Origin: Massilia sp. Root418
GTDB lineage: Bacteria; Pseudomonadota; Gammaproteobacteria; Burkholderiales; Burkholderiaceae_D
DNA: 64,000 bases
Reading direction: 5' to 3'
Assembly (NCBI RefSeq): GCF_001425265.1
Contig: NZ_LMEC01000001.1
Span: forward strand, 454,036 to 518,035
Made by a program: the position numbers and the translations under genes. Of this stretch, positions 51,353-61,763 are shown one piece after another. The notes beneath the pieces are model-generated. The model worked only from the letters and a program-made list of their open reading frames with translations. It ran no database searches and was not told where the DNA came from. Every line of letters starts with the position of its first letter. The stretch's first letter is position 1.

Positions 51353-53269
51353 ATGGACCTCACCGCACCACAGGACGATACCGCCAGGCTGGCTGCCTAT
51401 ATACAGAGCACGCCGCTGGCCGATCCCTGCGCGCAGCAAGCCGCGCTGGCTGCGCTGGAGCGCTTGCAGGCATCGCAGGCGGCCCTGCAGGAAAAGCTGG
51501 TGCGCCATGACAGTTTTTATGTGCTGCTCTCGCGCCTGACGCCAGTGGTGTCGCGCGCCCGCTCGCTGGAAAGCCTGTGCATGGGCGCTTGCCGCATCAT
51601 CGCCGCGCAGCCCGGCATCCAGATTGTCGATGTCAGCTACTGCGACGAAACCACCGGCCAGCTGCGCCTGCTCGCCTCGGTGGAGCGCGACGGCGAGGAA
51701 CGCGAATGGCGCAGCGGCGACGACACCGCCGCCGCCGACTGGTTCGCGCCGGAACTGGCGGGCAGCGCGCTGGAAGCGGGCGAGGTGCGCTTCTCCAACA
51801 ACCTGAACACCGGCTGCGAGCGGCGCTGCATCGCCTCCTGCATGGCCATTCCCCTGTTCGCCAACAACCGGCGCTGGGGCGTGCTGTCCCTGTATTCGCT
51901 GCACAGCGACCTGTTTGACGCCTTCTACCTCGAACGCGCCGGCGAAATCGGTTCCGAGCTCAGTTTCGGCCTGGAGCGCCTGGTCAACGCACAGGAGCTG
52001 TTCCGGCTGGCGCGCACCAACCCTCTCACCGGCCTGCCCAGCCGCACCCATTTTGAAGAACAGATCGCCGCGCTGGCCGCCGCCGAACAGCGCGGCACGG
52101 TGCTGCTGATTAACATCAACCGCTTCGACGAAATCAGCTCGGCCTACGGCAACACGGCCGCCATCGGCCTGATGCGCGCCATCGCCCAGCGGCTCAACAT
52201 GGAGGTGGCGCCGCGCATGCTGCTGTCGCACATCGGCATCGGCCGCTTTGCGCTGTTCTATCCCGCCGACGAACCTGGCTCGCCGCTGACCTATGTGCGC
52301 GACACCATCGTGCCGCTGCTGCAGGGTTCCTACCACGTGGACGACCACCGCATCTGGTGCACCATCAACGCCGGCGCGGCTGCACTGCCGGAAGACGGCA
52401 CCTCGGCGGATGCGCTGCTGGTGAAAGCCTGGGATGCGCTGGCCGGCGCGCGGCTCAAGGAGGAGCGCTTCGGCTATTACGACCGGCACGCGGATCAGGC
52501 CCTGGCGCGCGAGCTGAGCCTGGAATCGGAATTGCGCGACGCCATCGCGCGGCGCGAGTTCCTCAACTATTACCAGCCCAAGATCGACCTGAAGAGCGGC
52601 AAGCTGTCCGGCGCGGAAGCGCTGATACGCTGGAACCACCCCCAGCGCGGCATCGTCGAGCCGGCCGAATTCGTACCGGTGCTGGAGCGCAGCGGCCTGG
52701 TGATCGCCGCCGGGCGGCAGGTGATGGAACAGGCCATGGCCGACTGGCGCGCCTGGCACGACGCCGGCCTGCAGCCGCCGCAGATCGCCGTCAATGTGGC
52801 GCCGGCGCAGTTCCGCTGCGATACGCTGATCGGCGATATCGAACGGGTGCTCAGGAAGGCCGGCGCGCAGCTGCATCCGCTGTCGATCGAGATCACGGAA
52901 AGCAGCCTGGTGGCCGACCATGCGCGGGTGGTGGACATCCTGACCCGCATCCGCAGCCACGGCGTGCCGATTGCGATAGACGACTTCGGCACCGGCTACT
53001 CGTCGCTGGCCTACCTGGTGACGCTGCCGGTGGACGTGCTCAAGGTGGACCGCTCCTTCGTCATGCAGATGGCGCACGACGCCGGCTATATGGGCCTGGT
53101 GAGTACCATCGTGTCGCTGGCGCACAACCTGGACTTGAAGGTGGTGGCCGAGGGGATAGAAACCGAGGAAGAAGCCAAGCTGCTGCGCTTGCTGCGCTGC
53201 GAGCAGGGACAGGGGTATTTGTACAGCAGGCCGGTACCGGCTGCGGATTTCGCGGCGATGTTGGGGTGA
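51353..53269 (+). CDS. GAF-like / degenerate GGDEF / EAL phosphodiesterase
   Basis: A 638-residue soluble protein. The N-terminal 200 residues look like a GAF sensor. The GGDEF domain (about 215-375) has IGIGRF where GGDEF should be, so it should not make c-di-GMP. The EAL domain (about 385-635) keeps EALIRW, NVAPAQF, ITESS, DDFGTGYSS, KVDRSF and AEGIETEEE, and should hydrolyse c-di-GMP. It follows the PagP-like gene by one base. Two inverted copies of the palindromic repeat follow its stop. Confidence 0.92.
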   Translation: MDLTAPQDDTARLAAYIQSTPLADPCAQQAALAALERLQASQAALQEKLVRHDSFYVLLSRLTPVVSRARSLESLCMGACRIIAAQPGIQIVDVSYCDETTGQLRLLASVERDGEEREWRSGDDTAAADWFAPELAGSALEAGEVRFSNNLNTGCERRCIASCMAIPLFANNRRWGVLSLYSLHSDLFDAFYLERAGEIGSELSFGLERLVNAQELFRLARTNPLTGLPSRTHFEEQIAALAAAEQRGTVLLININRFDEISSAYGNTAAIGLMRAIAQRLNMEVAPRMLLSHIGIGRFALFYPADEPGSPLTYVRDTIVPLLQGSYHVDDHRIWCTINAGAAALPEDGTSADALLVKAWDALAGARLKEERFGYYDRHADQALARELSLESELRDAIARREFLNYYQPKIDLKSGKLSGAEALIRWNHPQRGIVEPAEFVPVLERSGLVIAAGRQVMEQAMADWRAWHDAGLQPPQIAVNVAPAQFRCDTLIGDIERVLRKAGAQLHPLSIEITESSLVADHARVVDILTRIRSHGVPIAIDDFGTGYSSLAYLVTLPVDVLKVDRSFVMQMAHDAGYMGLVSTIVSLAHNLDLKVVAEGIETEEEAKLLRLLRCEQGQGYLYSRPVPAADFAAMLG

Positions 53270-53278
53270 GCGAGCAAT

Positions 53279-53315
53279 GGCGGGTTACGGCGCGTCGCGC
53301 CTAACCCGCCCTACG
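53279..53315. repeat. Palindromic repeat copy 3
   Basis: GGCGGGTTACGGCGCGTCGCGCC...CCCGCCCTACG, in opposite orientation to copy 4. The two flank a short (CAC)n tract in the gap between convergent genes. Confidence 0.9.
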
Positions 53316-53340
53316 CCACCACCACCACCACCGTGGGTTT

Positions 53341-53374
53341 GTAGGGCGGGTTAGCGCGAAGCGCGTAACCCGCC
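53341..53374. repeat. Palindromic repeat copy 4
   Basis: GTAGGGCGGGTTAGCGCGAAGCGCGTAACCCGCC. With copy 3 it makes a larger inverted structure between the EAL gene and the EF-G gene, suited to stop transcription from both sides. Confidence 0.9.
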
Positions 53375-53396
53375 GAATCCGCCGCCGAATCCGCCG

Positions 53397-55511
<2,115 letters not shown>

Positions 55512-55717
55512 CACAATTCTCCTTATAACGAGGGCCCTGCATTGGGTCGTCGTTGATTCTATCAGTAATGGCAACTGAGGGATCACTGAAGTATGGCGTG
55601 CTTTACCAAATTCAAGCCCACCCAAAAGAGGGGTATTGCAGAGGCATTGCCTAGTGTGCGCCGCATTTGCCAGGAATCAATATAGACTGCCCGCCAACGA
55701 CCTCATTTCATTTGCCC

Positions 55718-56851
55718 ATGAAGACCAAAACGCAATATACGATCCCGTCCCTGATCGCCGTGGCTGCGGTGGCAGCCGCGACGCCGGTGGCCGCGCAGGC
55801 GCAGGGCGCCTCCGAACTTGAGATCCTGGTGCAGCGCTGCTCCGTGCTGGGCGACCCCAGCGCTCGCCTGGCCTGCTTCGACGCGCTGGCCAAGAAAGGT
55901 CCGCTGGCGTCCACGCCGCCTGCCAACGGCGCCGCGCCCGGTACCAAGGCTGTGCCTGAAACCGAAGCGCAAGCGGTCATCGCTCCCGCCGTGGCCGCCG
56001 CCAGGGCCGAGGCTGCGCCTACCGCCATGGCGGCGGTTGCTGCCGCCGAGCCGGAAAAGGAACTGTCGCGCATGGTGCAGCGCTGGGAACTGGACCAGCC
56101 GTCCAAGCGCGGCGTGTTCTCGTTCAGCCCGCACCGCGACACCTATCTGCTGCTGGCGAACTACAGCAACGGCACCAACGACGGCCCGTTCAAGGAATTC
56201 ACGCCGGCCGGCCTGAAAAGCCAGCACGTGGAGCTGAGCTACCAGCTCAGTTTCAAGATGAAGATGATGGAGGGCATCGCCAACAGCCCCTTCGACCTGT
56301 GGTTCGCCTACACCCAGCAAAGTTTCTGGCAGGCTTACAACCGCTCGGCGTCCAGCCCCTTCCGCGAAACCAATTACCAGCCCGAGCTGATGGCGGTGGC
56401 GCCGCTCACCGCCGGCATCGGCGAGGCCCGCCTGCGCTATGTGAATTTCGGCCTGGTGCACCAGTCCAACGGCCAGACTTCCACGCTGTCGCGCAGCTGG
56501 AACCGGCTGTATGCCGAGGTGGGCGGCGAATGGGGCAAGCATTTCAGCGGCTCGCTGCGCTACTGGCGCCGGCTGGACAATGCCAAATCGGACAACGACA
56601 ACATCGACATCAGCGACTACATGGGACGGGGCGACCTGCGCCTGGCCTACCGCAACGCGGGCCACGAGTACTCGCTGCTGGCGCGCCGCAACTTCAGCAC
56701 CAACCACGGCTTCCTGCAGCTGGGCTGGAATTTCCCGCTGCGCGACAACCTGAAAGGTTACCTGCAAGGCAGCAGCGGCTATGGCCAGAGCCTGATCGAC
56801 TACAACTACGCCCAGCTGTCGGTGGGCGCAGGCGTGCTGGTGGAGTTTTAA
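55718..56851 (+). CDS. pldA: Outer-membrane phospholipase A (OMPLA)
   Basis: A 377-residue protein with a signal peptide (about 1-29). A periplasmic Ala-rich segment (to about 120) holds QRCSVLGDPSARLACFDALA. The barrel has the OMPLA active-site block VHQSNG...SRSWNRLY, with the His-x-Ser pair and the Asn of the triad region. It hydrolyses outer-membrane phospholipids when these reach the outer leaflet. The N-terminal extension before the barrel is longer than in E. coli PldA. The last bases overlap the stop of a small reverse gene. Confidence 0.92.
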   Translation: MKTKTQYTIPSLIAVAAVAAATPVAAQAQGASELEILVQRCSVLGDPSARLACFDALAKKGPLASTPPANGAAPGTKAVPETEAQAVIAPAVAAARAEAAPTAMAAVAAAEPEKELSRMVQRWELDQPSKRGVFSFSPHRDTYLLLANYSNGTNDGPFKEFTPAGLKSQHVELSYQLSFKMKMMEGIANSPFDLWFAYTQQSFWQAYNRSASSPFRETNYQPELMAVAPLTAGIGEARLRYVNFGLVHQSNGQTSTLSRSWNRLYAEVGGEWGKHFSGSLRYWRRLDNAKSDNDNIDISDYMGRGDLRLAYRNAGHEYSLLARRNFSTNHGFLQLGWNFPLRDNLKGYLQGSSGYGQSLIDYNYAQLSVGAGVLVEF

Positions 56852-57048
56852 CGCCCCGGCGAGCCGCGCAGCACGCGGGCCGGCAGCATGACCACGGCCC
56901 GCAGCAGCTCGAACACGGCTTCCACGCCAACGCCGATCAGCCGGAACGGCAGCAGCACCAGCCAGACCAGCGGATAAAGCAGCAAGGCCAGCAGGGCCAG
57001 CGGCCAGCACAGAAACAGCAGAACCAGCCACAACACAAAACTCAGCAT
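56848..57048 (-). CDS. Small hydrophobic membrane protein, unknown function
   Basis: A 66-residue protein with one or two membrane helices (Leu/Val/Trp-rich from residue 3 to 42) and a basic C-terminal end. A GGAG site lies seven bases before the ATG, which supports it as a real gene. It overlaps the tail of the pldA gene by four bases on the opposite strand. I do not recognise a family. Confidence 0.6.
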   Translation of the reverse strand: MLSFVLWLVLLFLCWPLALLALLLYPLVWLVLLPFRLIGVGVEAVFELLRAVVMLPARVLRGSPGR

Positions 57049-57221
57049 GATGCGCTCCAGGACAGGACGATTCGGATAGCGTTAATGTAGCCGAACCGCG
57101 CGCACCCATTGTGCCGATGCGACAAGCTGCAGCCGGCGCCGACCAATTGTGAAAATCCGGGGTTGAACTGAGCTGAACCGACCGCCGCGCCCGCCGTGCC
57201 GCAGATGGCGCGCGGCAGCGG

Positions 57222-57857
57222 CTACTCGTCCGTGCTCTTCAGGGAAAGCAGGACAGCGCGCACGGCCGACTTGAACAGTGCATCCGGGTGCTCCTTCTTG
57301 AAGTAGAAGCCTTTCAGATCCAGGCTGGCAATGCCGTGCAAGGCAGCCCACAGCAGGCGCGCGGCCGCGGTGGGGCTCGACTGCGGCAGCAGGCCCTGCT
57401 CCATGCAGCGCTCGAACTGGCGGATCAGCGGCGTGAACGTCTCCCAGGCGGATACGCGCGACGCCAGCGGCGGAATGAAGCCGGCAATGGCATCGCCGAA
57501 CATCACCTGGTAATAGGCGGGATTGCGGCGTGCATAGTCCAGGTAGGCGCGCGCGCAGACCCACACGCCTTGCAGCGCGTCCGTGCGAGCCAGTTCAGGC
57601 TCGGTGGCGGCGAAGTCCCGCTTCAACCGCTCGCAGCCTTCCAGGTAGAGCGCGTTGCTCAGGCCGTCCTTGCCGCCGAAGATGGAATACAGCAGCGTGG
57701 TCGAACAGTTGACGGCCTCGGCCACCTTGCGCACGGTCAGCGCGGCCGGCCCCTCCTCCACCAGCAAGCGGCTGGCGGCGTCCAGCATGCCCTGGCGCAG
57801 CGCGCCTCGCAAATCTTCCTGTTCCTGGCGAAAATCGACAACCCTGGCTTTACTCAT
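57222..57857 (-). CDS. TetR/AcrR-family regulator
   Basis: A 211-residue regulator with the N-terminal helix-turn-helix DAASRLLVEEGPAALTVRKVAEAVNCSTTLLYSIFGGKDGL. The C-terminal ligand domain (WVCARAYLDYARRNPAYYQVMFG, ARLLWAALHGIASLDLKG) is like the WHG/TetR_C_13 type. It is divergent from the nitronate monooxygenase gene, 88 bases apart, and probably represses it and itself. Confidence 0.9.
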   Translation of the reverse strand: MSKARVVDFRQEQEDLRGALRQGMLDAASRLLVEEGPAALTVRKVAEAVNCSTTLLYSIFGGKDGLSNALYLEGCERLKRDFAATEPELARTDALQGVWVCARAYLDYARRNPAYYQVMFGDAIAGFIPPLASRVSAWETFTPLIRQFERCMEQGLLPQSSPTAAARLLWAALHGIASLDLKGFYFKKEHPDALFKSAVRAVLLSLKSTDE

Positions 57858-57945
57858 GACGCAAGAAGTCCCACTCTAAAATTCACTGGAAATAACAACG
57901 TTTTTTCTGATAACATCGTCTCAAACCTAATCCGAGGAGCATATC

Positions 57946-58929
57946 ATGACATCGAATCACATCCCTGAGGTATTGCGCAACCTGGCCTTGCCCGTGATCG
58001 GCTCGCCGCTGTTCATCGCCAGTGGCCCGAAACTGGTGGCTGCGCAGTGCAAGGCCGGCATCGTGGGCTCCTTCCCGGCGCTAAACGCCCGTCCGGCCGA
58101 GCTGCTGGACACCTGGCTCACCGAACTGAAAGCCGAACTGGCCGCCTACAAGGAAGCCCATCCCGACGCCATTATCGGCCCCATCGCCGTCAACCAGATC
58201 GTGCACCAGTCCAATACGCGCCTGGCGGACGATGTGGCCATGTGCGTCAAGCACCAGGTGCCCATCATCATCTCCTCGCTGCGCGCGCCGCCCAAGGAGA
58301 TGCTGGACGCCATCCACAGCTACGGCGGCATTGTGCTGCACGACGTGATTTCGATCCGCCACGCGCAGAAGGCGCTGGAAGCGGGCGTGGACGGCCTGAT
58401 CCTGGTAGCCAGCGGCGCCGGCGGACACGCGGGCACCTTGTCGCCGTTCGCGCTGGTGGGGGAAGTGCGCAAATTCTTCAAGGGTCCGATCGCCCTGTCC
58501 GGCTCCATCGCCACTGGCGACGCCATCCTGGCCGCCCAAGCCATGGGCGCCGATTTCGCCTACATCGGCTCGCGCTGGCTGGCCACGCAGGAATCGAACG
58601 TGGACGACGGCTACCGCCAGGCCATTATCGAATCGACGGCGGCGGATATCGTCTATACCAACCTGTTCACTGGCGTGCACGGCAACTACCTGAAGAAGTC
58701 CATTGTCGCCGCCGGCCTGGACCCGGAAGCCCTGCCGCAGGCCGACAAGACGGCCATGGACTTCGGCTCCGGCAGCAGCGCCAAAGCCAAGGCCTGGCGC
58801 GATATCTGGGGTGCTGGCCAGGGTGTAGGCCTGATGGAAGACGCGCCGACAGTGGCCGAGCTGGTCAGCCGCCTGGCAGCGGAATACGACAGCGCCCGCG
58901 CCCGCCTGCTGGACAAGCGCGCGGCGTAA
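57946..58929 (+). CDS. Nitronate monooxygenase / 2-nitropropane dioxygenase-like FMN enzyme
   Basis: A 327-residue TIM-barrel flavoenzyme. LPVIGSPLFIASGPKLVAA, VNQIVHQSN, LILVASGAGGHAGTLSPF and GGxxTG-like LSGSIATGDAILAAQAMGADFAYIGSRWLAT are the family's FMN-binding and active-site segments. It oxidises alkyl nitronates. GAGGAG precedes the ATG. The divergent TetR gene suggests inducible expression. Confidence 0.9.
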   Translation: MTSNHIPEVLRNLALPVIGSPLFIASGPKLVAAQCKAGIVGSFPALNARPAELLDTWLTELKAELAAYKEAHPDAIIGPIAVNQIVHQSNTRLADDVAMCVKHQVPIIISSLRAPPKEMLDAIHSYGGIVLHDVISIRHAQKALEAGVDGLILVASGAGGHAGTLSPFALVGEVRKFFKGPIALSGSIATGDAILAAQAMGADFAYIGSRWLATQESNVDDGYRQAIIESTAADIVYTNLFTGVHGNYLKKSIVAAGLDPEALPQADKTAMDFGSGSSAKAKAWRDIWGAGQGVGLMEDAPTVAELVSRLAAEYDSARARLLDKRAA

Positions 58930-58936
58930 GGCTGCA

Positions 58937-59182
58937 TTACTGGCCGACGCAAATGATCTTGGTTTCGTACTCTTTTGCGTTCGGCTTCTTCTTCTGAGCC
59001 CAGGCGATGGCCTGTTCCGCCTCGGGCACGGTCAGGATGGTAGCCTTTTCCTTCGACTTGATGAAGGATACGCCTTCGAAGGCGCCCTCCTTGCTGCGCA
59101 TCACCTTCGCGAACACGGGCGGCTTGTCGCCTTCCGAAAGCTTCTTCTGTTGCACGATGTAGCGGCGGTCTTCTTGTTCCAT
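58937..59182 (-). CDS. Small conserved-looking protein, unknown function
   Basis: An 81-residue soluble, Lys/Glu-rich protein (YIVQQKKLSEGDKPPVFAKV, AIAWAQKKKPNAKEYETKII). No domain recognised. The gene lies 47 bases after the methyltransferase gene in the same direction and converges on the nitronate monooxygenase gene. Codon usage is like that of its neighbours. Confidence 0.7.
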   Translation of the reverse strand: MEQEDRRYIVQQKKLSEGDKPPVFAKVMRSKEGAFEGVSFIKSKEKATILTVPEAEQAIAWAQKKKPNAKEYETKIICVGQ

Positions 59183-59229
59183 GGCGAATACTCTTTCATC
59201 AAAACCCGGAGTATACCGCCATGGCGCCC

Positions 59230-60153
59230 TCAGGCGAAGGCCGGCGCGTGGTGATGCGGCTGGAGCGCGGATTCGTACAGCACCTCCACTTGCAGCGAAG
59301 CCTGCAGCGACGGCAGCGAGCCGCCTGCGCGGTATTGGAAGCTGACCGCCAGCACGTCGCCTTCCTTGGCCTGCACGGGCTTGGCCAGCGGCAGGGTCAT
59401 GTAATGGTTGAGCCAGTCGATGGTGCTGTTGCGCTCCTGGACCACGGACAGGATGTTCTTGGTGACGAAACGCATGGCGTTCACGCAACCTGCGCGCTCG
59501 ACCACGAATTTGCCCTCCCAGCCGATCAGCAAGTCGTTCGGCTGGGTAAAGTCGAGCACGCTGTACACGGCCGGCTGGGCCAATTCCACGGTGCCCGGAT
59601 AGATAACCTGCGTTTCCTGGAATTGCACGATGGGGGCGAAAAAGCCTTCGAAGTCGTATTCCTGCTGCAGCGGCTGCACCGCCATGATGACCGCTTCCGG
59701 CATGAACACGGGCAGCGGGCCGCCGAAGCGCTCCAGGTAGCGGCGCTTGAACGATTCAATCACTTCCACCTGCTTCTCGCGCAGCATGCCGACGTGGATC
59801 ATTTCGCAGATCACCACGTCAACAGGTTCGGGCGGCAGGTATTCGAAGGCGTCCGCGTGGATCACTTCGACTTTTTCCCCGTTCGGGTTGATGGCGAGGA
59901 ATTTGCGCGCTTCCTTGACCATGTCCGGGTTGAATTCCACGCAGTAGACCTTGCTGGCCTTGGCTGCCGCGAAGAAGGAAAGCACGCCGGTGCCGCCCCC
60001 GAGTTCCAGCACTTTCATCCCCGGCTTGACCGCGTAGTCGATAGCGGACTTGAAGCTGTGCATGCGGTTCTGGTCCATCAGCATGTTGTGATGGTAATGG
60101 ACCGGGATGAATTGTCCCAGGTAGCAGCTTTCTATTTCTCGTTCGTTCAGCAT
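59230..60153 (-). CDS. SAM-dependent methyltransferase, PRMT-like
   Basis: A 307-residue class I methyltransferase. Motif I is VLELGGGTGVLSFFAA, post-I is VYCVEFN, and VDVVICEMIHVGMLREKQ sits where protein arginine methyltransferases have the double-E loop. The second half is a beta-rich domain like the PRMT barrel. The substrate is unknown. AGGGAAA precedes the ATG. It may be co-transcribed with the 81-residue gene downstream and the ankyrin gene 83 bases upstream. Confidence 0.85.
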   Translation of the reverse strand: MLNEREIESCYLGQFIPVHYHHNMLMDQNRMHSFKSAIDYAVKPGMKVLELGGGTGVLSFFAAAKASKVYCVEFNPDMVKEARKFLAINPNGEKVEVIHADAFEYLPPEPVDVVICEMIHVGMLREKQVEVIESFKRRYLERFGGPLPVFMPEAVIMAVQPLQQEYDFEGFFAPIVQFQETQVIYPGTVELAQPAVYSVLDFTQPNDLLIGWEGKFVVERAGCVNAMRFVTKNILSVVQERNSTIDWLNHYMTLPLAKPVQAKEGDVLAVSFQYRAGGSLPSLQASLQVEVLYESALQPHHHAPAFA

Positions 60154-60236
60154 GGTTTTTCCCTTGTTAGCGCAACATGGCCATTATCTTTGCGCAGCGG
60201 GCAAAACTAAGCGGCGAGTTGGCGTGGAAAAACCGT

Positions 60237-60899
60237 CTACTTTGGTGCTTTCGCGGCCAGGTGCGCGCGGATGGCCTTGGTGATCCAGGGTTTGTCCGCG
60301 CGCGTGGCGAATTCGGCGGCGTCGATGCGGAAGGCGTCGTCTTTCAGTGTGGCGTCCGCGCCCTGGTCCAGCAGCAGCTTCACCGCGTCTTCCATGCCCT
60401 CGCGCGCGGCCAGCATCAGCGGCGTGAGGCCGGACGGCGAGCCGGCGTCAATGTAAGCGTGGTGCTCCAGCAGGATGTTCATGATGTCCAGGTCGCCAGC
60501 AGCCGCGGCGAAGTGCAGTGGGGTCCAGCCTTTGCGGTTCACTTGCGCGCCTTTGGCGATCAGGGCCAGCACGGCGGGCTTGTTGCGCTTGAACGCCGCC
60601 ATCATGAGCGCGGTGGTGCCGTTGGCGGACTGCGCTTCCAGGTCGATTTTCGGGTGGTCCAGCAGCAGCTTGAAGACGCGGTTGCCGTCGTGACGCATGG
60701 CGATGATGAGGCCGGTCTCGCCGCGTTCGGGTTCGTGCAGGTTGGGGTCCAGGCCGCGCTTAAGCACGTCGCGCACCACCACGGTGTTGTCCACCTGGGC
60801 GGCGCGGAAGAAGTCGACCTCGTCTTCGGTCTCGGAGAACGCCGGCGCAGCCAGCGCGAGAGCGAAGGCGGCAAGCAGCAACCGGCGTTTTACGATCAT
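60237..60899 (-). CDS. Exported ankyrin-repeat protein
   Basis: A 220-residue protein with a signal peptide (about 1-22) and four to five ankyrin repeats (GETGLIIAMRHDGNRVFKLLLDH, GTTALMMAAFKRNKPAVLALIAKGA, GWTPLHFAAAAGDLDIMNILLEHHA, GLTPLMLAAREGMEDAVKLLLDQGA). The ATG at 60899 is chosen because GAGGAAG precedes it; a longer reading runs back into tatD in another frame. It starts 16 bases after tatD and is probably periplasmic. Partner unknown. Confidence 0.9.
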   Translation of the reverse strand: MIVKRRLLLAAFALALAAPAFSETEDEVDFFRAAQVDNTVVVRDVLKRGLDPNLHEPERGETGLIIAMRHDGNRVFKLLLDHPKIDLEAQSANGTTALMMAAFKRNKPAVLALIAKGAQVNRKGWTPLHFAAAAGDLDIMNILLEHHAYIDAGSPSGLTPLMLAAREGMEDAVKLLLDQGADATLKDDAFRIDAAEFATRADKPWITKAIRAHLAAKAPK

Positions 60900-60915
60900 G
60901 TGCTTCCTCAAGAAG

Positions 60916-61695
60916 TTAACGTACCACGTTGAATAATTTGAAGAAATTGTCGCTGGTCTGCTGCGCAACCTGCTCCACGGACACGCCCTTGAGCTTGGCG
61001 ATGTACTCACCCACGTGGGCCACGAAGCCAGGCTCATTCATCTTGCCCCGGTGCGGCATGGGCGCCAGGTAGGGCGAATCGGTTTCGATCAGCATCTGTT
61101 CCAGCGGCACTTCCATGGCCACCGCCTGCAATTCCTTGGCGCTCTTGAAGGTGACGATGCCGGAGAAGGAGATGTAAAAACCCATGGCCATGGCCGCGCG
61201 CGCCACTTCCAGCGATTCCGTGAAGCAGTGCATCACGCCGGCCACGCCGCCCTGGTCCGTGCCCGCGCCCTCTTCCTGCATGATGCGGATGGTGTCCGCG
61301 CTGGCCGATCTGGTGTGGATAATCAAGGGCTTGCGCGTGATTCTTGAAGCTTTGATGTGGGTGCGGAAGCGCTCGCGCTGCCATTCCAGGTCGCCTTCCA
61401 GGCGGTAGTAGTCCAGCCCGGTTTCACCGATGGCGATGATGCGCGGGTTGTCGGCCAGCTGCACCAGCTGTTCGACGCTGGGCTCCGGCGTGTCTTCATA
61501 ATCCGGGTGGACGCCGACCGAGGCGTAGATGTGCGGGTACTGTTCGGCCAGCGCCAGGACTTGCGGGAAGTCCGGCAGGTCGACCGAGACGCAAAGCGCG
61601 TGCGTCACCTTGTTCTCGGCCATTTTGCCGAGAATCTCGGGCATGCGAGCAGCCAGCTCGGGGAAATTGATGTGGCAGTGGGAATCGATAAACAT
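60916..61695 (-). CDS. tatD: TatD-family metal-dependent hydrolase/DNase
   Basis: A 259-residue TIM-barrel hydrolase with metal ligands in DSHCHI, GETGLDYY, IIHTRSA, HCFTES and ETDSPYLAP. Characterised members are 3'-5' exonucleases or D-aminoacyl-tRNA deacylase-like. A holB-pilZ-tatD string is common in beta- and gammaproteobacteria; here two extra genes lie between pilZ and tatD. The ATG at 61695 starts directly with MFIDSHCH. Confidence 0.93.
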   Translation of the reverse strand: MFIDSHCHINFPELAARMPEILGKMAENKVTHALCVSVDLPDFPQVLALAEQYPHIYASVGVHPDYEDTPEPSVEQLVQLADNPRIIAIGETGLDYYRLEGDLEWQRERFRTHIKASRITRKPLIIHTRSASADTIRIMQEEGAGTDQGGVAGVMHCFTESLEVARAAMAMGFYISFSGIVTFKSAKELQAVAMEVPLEQMLIETDSPYLAPMPHRGKMNEPGFVAHVGEYIAKLKGVSVEQVAQQTSDNFFKLFNVVR

Positions 61696-61763
61696 GGCGT
61701 GATTGTACGCGAGCCTGCCCGGCCGCGCCAAACGAGGCAAGGCGGCAAGGCGGCTGGACCAGC

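Noticed and set aside
53310..53335. (CAC)n tract as a coding His repeat
   Set aside because: It lies between two convergent stops in a repeat-rich gap with no supported gene.
56848..57221. Promoter or RNA gene in the gap between the small membrane gene and the TetR gene
   Set aside because: No convincing hairpin, T-run or hexamer pair was seen in the 173 gene-free bases from 57049 to 57221.
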